DNA from: Chrysopilus asiliformis | Lineage: Eukaryota > Arthropoda > Insecta > Diptera > Rhagionidae | NCBI GenBank assembly: GCA_964034945.1 | Contig: OZ035961.1 | Span: 1,591,501 to 1,655,500 of the forward strand | Direction: 5' to 3' | DNA: 64,000 nucleotides | Part shown: piece by piece, positions 1-10,852 of the stretch | How positions within the stretch are numbered: the first letter of the stretch is position 1 | Layout of the letters: each line of letters begins with the position of its first letter | Translations under genes and position numbers: made by a program | The notes under the pieces: model-generated | Databases searched by the model: none | What the model was told of the DNA's origin: nothing | The model's input: only the letters and a program-made list of their open reading frames with translations

Positions 1-149
1 TCTTGGCATACAAAAATATCCAAAAATACTGTTTTTCAGAAGTATTGATTCTATTGCCATACATGAGGATTTAACAAAGATAACTTTTGGTCGGATGACC
101 ATATTTATTTTAGCTCAAAAAAAATATGATTTACAGTAAATCTCTAACC

Positions 150-567
150 CCTGGAACCCAATGAACGCAACGCCAACGCTGTGAACTGTCACGCAGCGCA
201 ACATTTCAGCGGCAGAGCCCAATGGCAACTTGTGAAGTAGTACAAGTGACATAATATAAAGTAGTATAAAGTTGACAAAATTACAAAAATGGATAATTTT
301 TAAGCTATAATTTGGTTTGTTGGTCTTTATCTTTGTTATTTGTATGTTATTGCACTAAGACTATCAATTTTTCCTCGAACAACATTACCCCAACCTCACT
401 TTATGAACTGTCAACGCAGAATTGCTGCGGCAAAGTTAGAAGTTTGCAAACTTTTGCGTTGTATAGTTCCGTTCACTGCGTTCACTGTGCTCACTTCAAA
501 TGATTTCTATTGAACAAACTTGTAAGTGACAGTTTCTGCGTTCGCGTTGCGTTCATTGAGCTCCAGG
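150..567. mobile_element. Fold-back/MITE-like element with imperfect terminal inverted repeats
   Basis: The left end reads CCTGGAACCCAATGAACGCA and the right end, read on the other strand, CCTGGAGCTCAATGAACGCA; the match continues for about 40 bases. The interior has no believable reading frame. It looks like a non-autonomous DNA element. I see no clear target-site duplication, so the superfamily is open. Confidence 0.55.
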
Positions 568-649
568 CATAAACTATGTAGAGTATGTTTTGCATATTTA
601 GTGATATTTTTTTAGAACAATCCAGGACAAAAGTTGAGTTGCTGAGACC

Positions 650-1140
650 TCACCCAAGTAACAAAAAATGATTACATACTGATTACTCGACGATCGAAAG
701 TGGATGCAGAATATAAGGTTACACAATGGTTGCTGCGACGACATAGCAACGTTACTCTAACCTTTATGCATCCGTTTATTCCCAGGTTTTTTGTGACAAA
801 ATAACTGTTGTGCAACCGTTTTCGCAGAAATTTTTTTGTGCAACAATTTGACAAGTGCGAGGGGGGAAATATACCTCAATGTTAAGTTGTATCACATGTG
901 TATTTCTTGGTCTAAAATTGATTATTTAAACTTCGAAAGCACTGTTTTTAAGTGAACTATAAAGCGAACACAAAAGAAACAACGAAAAAGGAACAATTTT
1001 TCGACTCGTCACAAAGTAACCTATCTGTTATGGTTTTTGTGCGACCAGTAACAAGGCAACCGTCACATATTTGCAACCGCTGCTTTTTGACCCCAAGGAC
1101 ACAATGTAACTTGAGTCACAAATGATTGCTTGGGCAGGAG
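650..1140. mobile_element. Diverged repeat copy A (related to 57330-57770)
   Basis: This stretch shares ordered blocks with 57330-57770: CAGCAACGTTACTCTA, then TTTATGCATCCG, a TTTTTTTGTGAC block, AAAATAACTGTTGTGCA and a GTAACAAGGCAACCGTCA block. The ends look like short inverted repeats beginning CCCAAGYAA. There is no coding capacity. It is most likely an old non-autonomous DNA transposon. The boundaries are approximate. Confidence 0.45.
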
Positions 1141-2593
1141 GACAACATGCCTAAATCTGGGTCTTATGGTAACCTATCTTTTAGTCTCGTGAAAATCGTA
1201 CCAAAAAATACCCAATATGGGCGAAAAAACTGAAGAAAACCGTTTCCTCAAAGGAACCGGATACTTTTCTTAAATTTAACTCAACTTCGGAGTTTATTTT
1301 TAGTCTAATTATAGTTCTTTTTTATTATAAATGGTCACCGAATACAAAAGACAAAACGCAATTCTAAGCGAAATTAATTAATTTTAGCATCTAATTCTCA
1401 TATTACCTTGCATGTCCTTCTTATTCGTTTACAAGGCTAAGTGATAACTCAATCACAGATCTGTATGCGAGAGTGTGAAAAACATTCTTTCATAATATAT
1501 GGTTGGTAAGGAAACAGTCCTCTGATAGTGATATATGTTCGAATTTTGTGATGTCTATATATATAAATAGTGTCATGAATTCTACACAAAAATATCTTGC
1601 GGGATTACATTACCAAGAAATTTAGTGGAAATGTACAAAATACCCAATTACGTCCCTAGAGGATATATTCTACTATGTAGGATTTTCATACTAAAGATCA
1701 TATTAGCTATAAAAGAAAACTTTGCTATTCAATTATGAGCTGGAATTATGTTTCAGTAATTTGAGTCGTCCTTTTTTACTATACATATGAATATATAAAA
1801 ATGAACATTGATTTGTATGAGTGAATTTAAAATCAAGAAAATATAAACATATACATACTGAGAAATTCGTTTTTCTTGGGGATTTGATCAAACCGTTGTG
1901 GGACTTTACATTTTGCTAATTAATGAAATTTGGCTTCAAGAATATTAAATCATTTTAACTTTATTTACTCTATGCTTTTAACTAAATGTTATTTAATTGG
2001 CAAATCGGATTTGCAAATTAATTTTGATTGTTATAATTTATTTATGAAAATTTCACGTCTATGTCGAAACCCACGGACTTTTTATCATTTACCAGTATCT
2101 ACAAATTCTAATAAAATATTTAATATTGAATTTCAGAATTTTAAATTGTTTTTATCGCAAAATATTTTAGACAAATTAAAACCGGAACATGATTTACACT
2201 TGACATTGGAATCAAAATTTTGTGAAACTTCAATTTTCGGAATAATGACAAAATTTGAATCGAAATTTTATTAATTGATGTACCCAAGTAGCATTTATGT
2301 CAACTGTGATATCTGATTTGACCCAAAACATCGTAGCTTTGTAAAAAAAAAAAAAATATGTAAAAATGTGGTGGAAAATGAAGTATTCAAATATTCTTGA
2401 TAAAAATGAAACACAAAGATGATTAATAAGAATTCATATTTAAGTTATCTAAAAACAATCAGGGTACAATATTTTGTGATACAAATTTTGTTAAAACTAT
2501 TTATAAGTAAATATTTATTTGGATTCATTGACCTCTAATATCACCCCCCTCAAGTCAGAAGTTTTTTTTAGCCTAGTTACTCTTTCATTTACA
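1141..2593. other. Intergenic, nothing recognised
   Basis: AT-rich sequence. The longest open stretch (1930-2274, plus) opens with a TTG and has the Phe/Asn/Lys/Ile composition expected of AT-rich non-coding DNA. I see no splice or start context that would make it a gene. Confidence 0.5.
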
Positions 2594-2918
2594 TTATACT
2601 AATATATAAAAATGAGTTGGTGTTTGTCTGTCTGTCTGTTCCTCTTTCACGCAAAAACGGCTGAACCGATTGACTTGAAATTTGGCATGAGTGTCTGTGG
2701 TAGTTCTGGTCCCAACATAGGTATACGCAAAAGTAGCGCGAGAGGCGGGGAGAGTAAGGGGAGGGGGGTAAAGTGATTTCGAAACTTAGTTTTTGCGCTA
2801 TGTTACTCTTTCGCGGGGAAACTACCGAGCCGATTGGCCTGAAGTTTAGCTTCAACATAGACCATAAAAAATTTTTTTTTTAAAAACTTAACCCGGCAAC
2901 GACGGGTATGCAAGCTAG
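2594..2918 (+). mobile_element. Helitron-like non-autonomous element, copy 1
   Basis: One of six copies in the window. It starts TTATACTAATATATAAAA (the other copies start TCATACTA), carries a short GTCT microsatellite, and ends CTAG just after a hairpin (ACCCG, 7-base loop, CGGGT). It sits between A and T with no target duplication. These are Helitron hallmarks (5' TC, 3' hairpin plus CTRR, A/T insertion). It encodes nothing; the open frames within it are by-products. Confidence 0.7.
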
Positions 2919-3112
2919 TTATGAAATATTTTCAATCGTCATTTGTTATTGAAACAGTTGGTACTTTACATAAGTTTTTTTTACATCTTATTGTGCAATT
3001 TACGCGCTTGATGCGTAGGAAACAAAATTGTTCCAAAATTAGAATTTTAATTTAAAGCGCGACAAAAATTCAACGGCCTTCAGGAGAGTAATTTTCGATT
3101 ATAGTGTTAACA

Positions 3113-3333
3113 CGTTCGTGACATCGTGTACCACTGGTGGTACATGTACAGTTCTTTAAAACCGCGGGAGTTAAACATAAATTGTCAGTATTTTATGAAG
3201 TAATATAAAAACACGCACCGTGTACCACCGATGGCGCACAACCGCCAGAAAACAAATCGCTAGCGTACCACCCGTTGTACACGATGTCCAAATGTAAAAA
3301 AAGTTGAAAAAGTAAATGTCACGAACGTGTTAA
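3113..3333. mobile_element. piggyBac-like MITE with TTAA ends, copy A
   Basis: The element is bounded on both sides by TTAA. The terminal inverted repeat is CACGTTCGTGACA at the left and TGTCACGAACGTG at the right, with inner blocks GTACCACTGGTGGTAC and GATGTCCAAATG. TTAA targets and CAC/CCC-type ends are typical of piggyBac elements. About 220 bp, no transposase. A second copy lies at 22707-22930 in the opposite orientation. Confidence 0.75.
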
Positions 3334-4610
3334 ACCAAATTTTTTTCGATTCTGAAAAGGTTGAAGAAATTTTTATCAATATAAATTATTATTTATTTTA
3401 TGTTTTTGTAAATTTCATGAATAAAATAACATATATAATTTTGCTAAGAGAACTTTGTTAAATCTATTTAAATCATTACCACAGAAGCATCACTGTTAAA
3501 CTTCACAATTAACTAATTGGCTTATTTGCTTAATTATAGGTAAATAAAATTTTCGCAAATAGTCATTAAAATGTTAATGTTTGGTTTCAATTTAATTAAA
3601 AACTTCTTCTTCGTATACGAGTATATGTGCAAATCGTCAAATCCGTGTGACAAAATTACAAGAGATTTAATTTAATTACAGAAATAAGGCGAAATTTTCA
3701 ACTGTCATTTAACAGATATAAAACAATAACAGTTGTGGCAGTCAACACTTATAAAGAAAAGGTAAATAATTTTGTTAAATCATCCTATACTGTTATAAGT
3801 TATTTCAAGATGAAATTCTATCCAAAGTTGGGAAATCTAAAGAATTGTGTTGAATATTTTCTTATGAGGAAGTGTGAAATCGTCATTCGTCTAATAATCC
3901 TTCCCCAGTAGCATCTTCTCAATTCATCAATCTTATATACGAAATAATCCGACAAAGTTTCTGCTTTCAATTAAAGGTAAAATTACCATAATATGCCGAA
4001 TTATTCACATGGCAATTTCTAACGTTTGCCATTTCTTGGTATTAACCATCCATAAACGGGAATTTTCCTCTTATGGCATTAATCCTGTTAGGCTGATTAC
4101 ACTTTTAGGGATTTACCCCTAAATCCAAATTTGACTTTTCACGTAAGATTTGATTAATCAATTTGATTAATCAATTCTAAATGAAAATCAATATGCTGAT
4201 GATGTTTATATAACTTTACGGGTCGATGATGCGATGGTGTTGATGGTGATTATAGACTTCTCTGCTCTAATACACAGTAAATCAGTTGTTGATGTTTTTT
4301 GGGGCTTCGTTGAACCTTCGTCCTTAGGCGCCGGTCGCATCGATATCATCCATCGTTTAAGCCTTTGAAAACCTTTGAAAAGACTTTCGCAATACAAAAG
4401 ATACACCATCGTGCCTTAGCCTCATCATCATCATCGTCGCCCGTTACACTTTTGTATCCGCCATTTCCCAACACGGCCATCACCACACGTTCGTGTCGTT
4501 TGCCTGTTTATTATGTATATTATTGCTACAATGAAGCGCGTGAAGAAATTCTTATTGGATATTAGGCGAATATCAAAGTTTGGGATAGCCTTATATTAAT
4601 ATACACCTTT
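3334..4610. other. Intergenic, nothing firm
   Basis: Mostly AT-rich. From about 4200 the base composition becomes less AT-rich and open frames appear on both strands (for example plus 4365-4563, with a run of Ser codons). I could not tie any of them to a family or to convincing splice sites. Confidence 0.4.
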
Positions 4611-4612
4611 TA

Positions 4613-4857
4613 GCCTATATATATTCGTTCGTATATAAATACCAACCCTAATTACACGTCACCTCTGCCCTTCTATCCATCATCGAATGCTTCCCTGCCA
4701 AGCAGCATTAAGGATCCTGAGAACTTGGCTGCCTGCGACCCCTTCAATAATCCCTATAGCAATCCATTTAGAATACACAGACGAAAGTCGGTCGAGGCTC
4801 TGTACAACACAAAACCCACCGAACCTCATTTTAAAAACAGCTACATTGCCAGAGAAC
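4613..4857 (+). CDS. Possible orphan terminal exon (unrecognised)
   Basis: A frame opens right after an acceptor-like ATACACCTTTTAG and runs about 80 codons to a TAG at 4855-4857. Its composition is protein-like rather than AT-biased: SPLPFYPSSNASLPSS, then DPFNNPYSNPFRIH, then a basic RRKSVEALYNTKPTEPH that resembles a kinase A-type site, ending IAREHV. I recognise no family and found no upstream exon with a matching phase. It could be the last exon of a gene whose other exons lie to the left of the window, a decayed exon, or chance. Low confidence. Confidence 0.25.
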
Positions 4858-5939
4858 ACGTATAGCAAGCAGAATTCCGTTACTGATCTAAAGTAGGTAT
4901 CGATTTTTGTGTTTATGCCCTTTCAGTTTGAAGTTCAAGTTTAAGATTCCATCCATTCTTGTCAATCATTTTCCGTATACGAAATGAGGGTACAATGGGC
5001 CTCACTTGTAATAGCACTTTTTTATAGCTTCAACATTTTCTTGACTTTTTCCACTGGATTACACTTTATTTTGTATTATTCCATTATCATTTTTATACAC
5101 GTTCCTTCAGTCATAAATTCTAAATCTTTTAATAAATGCTTTTAGAAAATCTATTAAAAAACTTTAAAAACACGTCCTTGTCGTTACCAATATTTTCATG
5201 TTGTTGGAAACTTATATTTCCGAAGCTGTGCAACCTAGCAACATGAAATTTTGCGACTTTGGATAATTCCGCTGACAATATAATATTTTCGCTACTTCGT
5301 TCTTGTCACTATTTCGTCCATGTAGGGATAACAGATGGTCCTGTAAAAATAATGCGACTATCTTTTAGCCCAAATTTTCCGGAAAAAATCTCATCTGGTG
5401 GTTTTTGGGGTTGCTGAATTCGGGTCTGAAGTCAAAAAGTCCGTAAGAATATCTCAATGACAAGGATATAGAAGACTGAAAAGTATCGGGTCTTTCAACA
5501 AGGACATAACCATTTTGTATTTTAATAAAAACGCACCCTAAAACTTTTTTAATGATCTGGCAATGCTGAAACGTCAGTCAAGGTTTACATTTTTATCATG
5601 GTGAAGTTCACGAACGAGCAACGTTTGGAAATTATTAAAACTGACTACTGAAATTCTGAGTCGGTGGTCGCAATCGTGTAATCTCGAGAAATGGTCCGGT
5701 CGAATGGCCACCTCGCTCATGCGATTTAACGCCGTTGGGTTTCTTTTTATGGGGTTATGTTAAGTCGTTGGTTTATGCCAACAAGCCAAACAACGTTAGA
5801 GGAGCTAAGGAACAATATCGAACGCGAAATTGCCAACCTTCTGGCCGATATGTGTGGAAGAGGGGTGGAAAATTGGCTCCAAAGAATCAATCAGCAAACG
5901 TGCTCGCGGTGGCCATATGAACGACATCGAATTTCATAC

Positions 5940-6362
5940 TTAACCCTTAGAGGCACAGAAAACTAGCAAATATCTTTACCCGTTCGGCACACAGAAAAAA
6001 ACTTTTTTTTTTTAATTTTTTTAGTGGTGTCAGCTCAAAGTTTCATGCACAGAAAAAAATAATTTTGTATTATTTACAAAATGGGTTTAACAAAAAAAAA
6101 TTCGTAAATATTACTGAAGTTTTGTATATACTTCGTAATATTAACAAATATTTTTTCGTATAGTTACTAAAATATGTTAATATTACGAAGTAATACAAAA
6201 CTTCAGTAATATTTACGATTTTTTTTTGTTAAACCAATTATTTTTTTCTGTGTGCGAGAATGGAAGACGATTTAATCGGTGGTACAATTATGGTACCACC
6301 GTGCAGAATTTGTTGCGAAAAAGGTGGTAAATCGAATGTACCACCAAGCCTTTAAGGGTTAA
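5940..6362. mobile_element. piggyBac-like MITE nested in the mariner remnant
   Basis: TTAA at each end is followed inward by CCCTTAGAGGC (left) and CCCTTAAAGGC (right, other strand). The interior has blocks such as GGTGGTACAATTATGGTACC that resemble the TTAA/CACGTTCGTGAC family at 3113 and 22707. It interrupts the mariner-like remnant around it, so it is the younger insertion. It contains a further MITE at 6048-6252. Confidence 0.65.
6048..6252. mobile_element. Palindromic MITE nested inside the piggyBac-like MITE
   Basis: Starts CACAGAAAAAAATAATT and ends AATTATTTTTTTCTGTG. The arms also share GGTTTAACAAAAAAAAAT and CGTAAATATTACTGAAG. Purely non-coding and AT-rich. This is the innermost layer of a three-deep insertion. 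Confidence 0.65.
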
Positions 6363-6555
6363 AGGTAACATGTCCACTACACCTGGAATAAATTTCAGCC
6401 CGATATCTCAATTATTCTGTGTTTTATTTAAATACAAAATTGTTATGTCCTTGTTGAAAAACCCGATATAAAGAAAAACCAAATAAAAACAAATGTTCTA
6501 TTATTATCCATTTTGAAAATACTCTAGAAAATACAAAACTAATTTGTCCTATGGG

Positions 6556-6691
6556 ATTTCAAGAGAAATGTTTTTTTTTTTAAATTGTAAATATTGATGA
6601 AAATATAAAGTGTGTAGCATTAGAACAGCAATGCCACACACTTTATATTTTTATCAAAATATGTAATTTTAAAAAACATTTCTCGTTGAAC
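6556..6691. mobile_element. Palindromic MITE
   Basis: The arms read TTCAAGAGAAATGTTTTTT at the left and the same inverted (AAAAAACATTTCTCGTTGAA) at the right. The core arms are AAAATATAAAGTGTGTAGCA and TGCCACACACTTTATATTTT. About 136 bp in total with a very short loop. Non-coding. Confidence 0.6.
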
Positions 6692-6695
6692 CCTA

Positions 6696-6839
6696 AGGCC
6701 TATGTTACACACGGCAACTTTAAGCGGCGACTTTTCTTAAGTATAGGCGAGAGAAGTGAGGCGCCACGGCTTCCCTCACTTCTCGCACCCATACTTAAGA
6801 AAAGTCGCCGCTTAAAGTTGCCGTGTGTAACATAGGCCT
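6696..6839. repeat. Near-perfect 144-bp palindrome (fold-back element)
   Basis: The left arm AGGCCTATGTTACACACGGC returns inverted as GCCGTGTGTAACATAGGCCT at the right. The arms run about 66 bases with only two or three differences and a spacer of roughly 12 bases. It sits directly beside another palindrome (6556-6691). A longer, decayed relative with the same ACACGGCAA start lies at 54105-54465. Confidence 0.75.
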
Positions 6840-7381
6840 AAAACTACCCTTGTTGTACTCTTTAGTGCATTTTGGAAGAAAAAACTAGAAAACATTAGAA
6901 AATATGTATTTTAAATTGTTTTTTTTTTCTTTTCTTTTTGTAGATAACAGTACCACTGGTTTTTATTATATCTGCATAAACAGCCAAAAGTGGTTTTTTT
7001 CTCGATGCAAAACACAACTTTTTTATGCCATAAGTATGAGAAAATAAAAATCCGTAAGTAAGTAACTTTCGTCTTTAAGCAGATTTCTTAAGGGTTTCCA
7101 CATTATTATCTCCTCCACGAAATGCTCATATCAATGGGTATTAAATTTCTGAAAAGATATTTACGTTTATCAAACGGTTCAGAAGCTCCGAAAAAGTTTA
7201 GCAAACAACAACGAATGAAATCGCTACGTCATTGGTATGAGAGGATTATGATATAAATCAGACATATTCCATTTATAATATAAAAACCAATTCTATATGT
7301 TTACACTTGGCTGTATAAACATTTATTTATGCTGGTGTTTTCTGGACCACCATTATGATTTGGGAAAAAAAATCAAATAAC

Positions 7382-7383
<2 letters not shown>
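6840..7383. other. Intergenic, nothing recognised
   Basis: AT-rich, no credible reading frame or element end. Confidence 0.5.

Positions 7384-7384
<1 letters not shown>

Positions 7385-7476
<92 letters not shown>
7385..7476. repeat. (AT)n microsatellite
   Basis: About 92 bases of uninterrupted AT dinucleotide. The length is likely to vary between individuals and to be a weak point for assembly. Confidence 0.95.
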
Positions 7477-7479
<3 letters not shown>

Positions 7480-9225
7480 TATTCATATATAATAGATTAT
7501 AAAAGTATTTCGTTGTGAGAAATCTACTTTTTCCTCTTACAACTTCCATCCATTTGAATCATTATTTTACAACACGGTCGGAAGGAACTTAATTCGTCAG
7601 CTGTAATGTAATAAAATTAAATTTATCTAATGCACAAAAAAGAACAAAAATTTCAATTGTTGACTCGACCTGAAAAGCATAAATCAAAAGAACACACTAA
7701 AAGCAGTGATCTTTGACTTTTTGGAAAGGCAAAAAGAGAAAAATAAAATAAAAATAAATAAAAGGAAAGCTTAACCAAAGTGAAAATCAAAAGCATTACC
7801 AATGGCAGAATAAAGCATATCCACGCGTAAAAGAAATGACAAACAATAAGTCCAAATGCCATTATCTGTGTCCGCTAGCTCGGATAAAATTCTATCTCTT
7901 CATTCAGTTGCCTGGAAGTAATGGCACAAATCACTGTGTTAGCACATATCGCTAACTAACAGATTCCATGCTTCCTCACCCACCCATTCTCAGGGCTCAC
8001 CCATTGAGAAGATCCAACGTCTTTCATTCAGCTTTAAATGGCACGCTTGATTCTTCTAACGGGTATCTCCAGATAAGATTATTCCCACCCACCCAACCGA
8101 CGTACTCACCCGATCTGGCACCTCGTTCTTCCACTTTATCCATACTGCTAAATACCATTAAACTACACACTCGTATAGCCATATAAGAAGAACGAAACGA
8201 AAAAAAAATAAGTAGCACTTGGTGAGAAAATTGGAAAATTTTAGGGTGGATGTTGTTATAACCACATCCAGATGAAGCGTATATAAACAGAGTCCAGGAT
8301 CAGGTGAATTGGGACCAACATGAGTCATTGGCCGCAGAATTAAATTTCGGTTCTTTTCGTTGGCAGAAAATTCTATTGCTTTTTTATGGTCGTTTTTCAT
8401 TCCATTCCCATCTGGGCAAATCACTTTCGCGGCTATTCTCGTTGGATAAAAGGAAAAACAAACTCTGTCTTCCCACACTTTTCACCCCACTCCAAAGACA
8501 CAAATTTATTCTCAATCTATTGACACGACGATAACCACATCCCCAGAAGCAGAATATCCTGCTGGCGATGGCAGATGTCCTTGAACTGTGCGGTGGTTAC
8601 TTAAAAAATTTCGCTATACAATTCTATCAACGGTTTTATGTCGAGGGATTATTTTTTTCTTTAATTACATTTTGTGATGGGCAGGTATTAAATTGTTATA
8701 AAGTATTTCTTTTTATTTTTTACCAAATTGTAAGGAAAAAATGTCTAATCGTGGAAAATTAAATAAATATGAAAGATTTTCGGGAATTTTTATTCCACTT
8801 AAAATCATTTGAAGACATTTTTGTGACGTTAACAAAGTCGACTTCACATTTTGCAGCAACGGGCACTCCACAAAATATGCCACTCACATTTTCTGATTTA
8901 CGGATCTCTCCCACATCCACCTTTTTTTGCGATTTTTTGCAAGGCTCACTAGCACCGACTGTCCTTCGGTTTTTATCAACAGCTAAACCGCAAGCCAGGG
9001 CTTTAAAAATTTTATTTACAACATTCAGAAAGGTTAGTCCTTTATATTTCATGCTGAATTTAAAAAAAAACTAGTAGTCCAATTGGATTTTGATGTATGT
9101 ATCAGTTATGTAAAATCCTATTGTAAACAAATTTAACTTTTATAAATTTTCCGACAATTGTTTCGATGTTTTACAAACGGTATACTAAATCTAATATACT
9201 TGTGTATGATTCTCATATCATCATA
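7477..9225. other. Intergenic with unassigned open frames
   Basis: No recognised gene. The most protein-like stretch is plus 8769-9074, an ATG followed by 101 codons with a donor-like GTTAGT after 9030; the reverse strand is open over the same span, so neither direction is favoured. Around 7960-8190 the base composition is richer in C, but no frame stays open with sensible signals. Confidence 0.35.
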
Positions 9226-10009
9226 TCATACTAATATATAAAAATGAGTTGTTGTCTGTCTGTCTGTTCCTCTTTCACGCAAAAACAGCTGAACCGATTG
9301 ACTTGAAATTTGGCATGAGTGTCTGTGGTAGTTCTGGCAGAGAACAAATAACCTAGAGAATAAACTCTTAGAACAAATTTTTGACAAATTTCCCCTTCGA
9401 AGGGGGGAAAAATGTCTCTATCATTCACTAGCTACGGCCTAAAAGTTAATTACTTTTAGACTAGGGAGCACGAAGCAGAGAGAACATTTCTCGTCGTATC
9501 TATTCAATGAGATGGAGGAATCGAATGGATAATTTTTTCCGTGTTACATCGGATCCTCTTGCTTCATCTCACAGTAGAAAAATTTTCTCTAAAAATTTGT
9601 TCTAAGAGTTTATTCTCTAGATTATTTGTTCTCTGGTTCTGGTTCCAACATAGACATACGGAAAAGTAGCGCGAGAGGTGGGTGAGTAAGGGGAGGGGGT
9701 AAAGTGATTTCGAAACTTAGTTTTTGCGCTATGTTACTCTTTCGCGGGGAAGCTACTCAACCGATTGGCCTGAAATTTGGCATAGATGTTCGTCGGGGGT
9801 CCAGCCCCAACATAGATCCATTAAAAAGTACCCCAGAGGTGGGGGAGTAAGGGGAGGGGGTAAAGTGATCTCGAAACTTAGCTCTTCCTCTATGTTACCC
9901 TTTCGCGGGGAAACTACTGAGCCAATTGGCCTAAAGTTTAGCTCCAACATAGAATATCAAAAAAAAAATTAAAAAAACTTAACCCGGCAACGACGGGTAT
10001 GCAAGCTAG
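9226..10009 (+). mobile_element. Helitron-like element, copy 2, with duplicated inner module and MITE insertion
   Basis: Starts TCATACTAATATATAAAA and ends with the ACCCG/CGGGT hairpin and CTAG, between A and T. Unlike the other copies it holds the inner module of about 150 bp (GGGGGAGTAAGGGGAGGGGG ... TTTCGCGGGGAA) twice in tandem, the second with a diverged lead-in. A 298-bp MITE (9338-9635) splits the first module. Without the MITE and its duplicated target the element is about 479 bp, one module longer than its relatives. Confidence 0.7.
9338..9635. mobile_element. hAT-like MITE inserted in Helitron-like copy 2
   Basis: The terminal inverted repeats are about 45 bp with one mismatch near the tip, starting CAGAGAACAAATAA at both ends. 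The flanks repeat GTTCTGG at 9331-9337 and 9636-9642, and the other five copies of the host element have this sequence only once. That gives a target duplication of 7 bp (8 with one mismatch). CAGAG ends and a 7-8 bp duplication fit hAT-type elements. No coding sequence. Confidence 0.8.
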
Positions 10010-10718
10010 TAAAGTATAAAAAGCTTAAATCAAAAATTCTTTGTATTTTGTAGAAAAAAAAACATTGTTTTGTGATAGAAAAAGTAACTTGAAATTCCAA
10101 TTACCCATAGATCTGCTGTAATGTTTTAAAACCAATTTTTGGCTACCACATTTTTATCCTGAAAAGATACGACCTTGTTCCTATTTTTCTTCAAGGAATT
10201 CCCTTAAAATCAATAGACAAAGCCATTTATAATATCAACGGTAAAAAATATCAAAAAGGCAACAATTTCCTTCGCCTTTGATGTCAGTTATAAGCCAAGG
10301 AAAAGAAAATTATTCAGAAACATAAATGGAAAATCTACTATGACTTTCTGTTTTAGAAAATCGCAATACTTACTTTTATAATAGTTCGGGTGGGAGTATT
10401 TGTTATTTGATTACAAAAACTTTGCTCTCAAGTCCAACAGCGAAATGGCTTTGGGATTGCACAAAAGGATTCAACCAGCATTACCGTGCATGGAGAAAAA
10501 ACTTTTCTTATCTCATCTCAATGGTATTTACTTAAAATCAACTCCATTGTCTCTGTTTCAGTTGGAAAACTTTTGACTTATTCCAAAGATTAATTCAGTA
10601 AGAATCACGTAAAATAAATGTAACGAAAACTTTTAACTCAATGAAAAACAAAAAGATCTTCGCCGTTAGGACATCTCAATAAAAAATCTTTCGAATCCTT
10701 AATTTTTGCCTTTGGTCC
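10010..10718. other. Intergenic, nothing recognised
   Basis: AT-rich sequence without a credible frame or repeat boundary. Confidence 0.5.
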
Positions 10719-10852
10719 GGAATATTCTTTAAGCTACATGGATTCCTGGCCAATATATTTTTTTTTAAATTAAATATTAAAATGTGACGTTTTAATATTT
10801 AATTTAAAAAAAATATATTGGCCAGAAATCCATGTAGCTTAAAGAATATTCC
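10719..10852. repeat. Near-perfect 134-bp palindrome
   Basis: The arms start GGAATATTCTTTAAGCTACA at the left and return as its inverse at the right. About 60 bases per arm with one or two differences, around a short TGTGACG-type centre. A compact fold-back MITE with no coding sequence. Confidence 0.75.

Larger units (their letters stand above)
5486..6466 (+). mobile_element. Defective mariner/Tc1-like element hosting two nested insertions
   Basis: The terminal inverted repeats are about 40 bp: TCGGGTCTTTCAACAAGGAC at the left and the matching TCGGGTTTTTCAACAAGGAC read inward from the right, each flanked by TA, the mariner/Tc1 target. Inside, the plus strand keeps two transposase remnants. 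One is an N-terminal piece starting at an ATG near 5598 (MVKFTNEQRLEIIK). The other is a C-terminal piece around 5757-5930 with LEELRNNIEREIANL and ENWLQRIN, as in insect mariner-type transposases. The middle, with the catalytic triad, is deleted, and stops and frame changes interrupt both remnants. At 5940-6362 a TTAA-flanked MITE is inserted, itself carrying another MITE. The copy is inactive. Confidence 0.75.

Noticed and set aside
1930..2274. 114-codon plus-strand frame
   Set aside because: Opens with TTG and is composed of codons expected in AT-rich DNA; no further support.
8759..9074. Overlapping open frames on both strands at 8.76-9.07 kb
   Set aside because: Each is about 100 codons, but both strands are open over the same span, there is no family match, and the one donor-like site has no partner acceptor that I could find.
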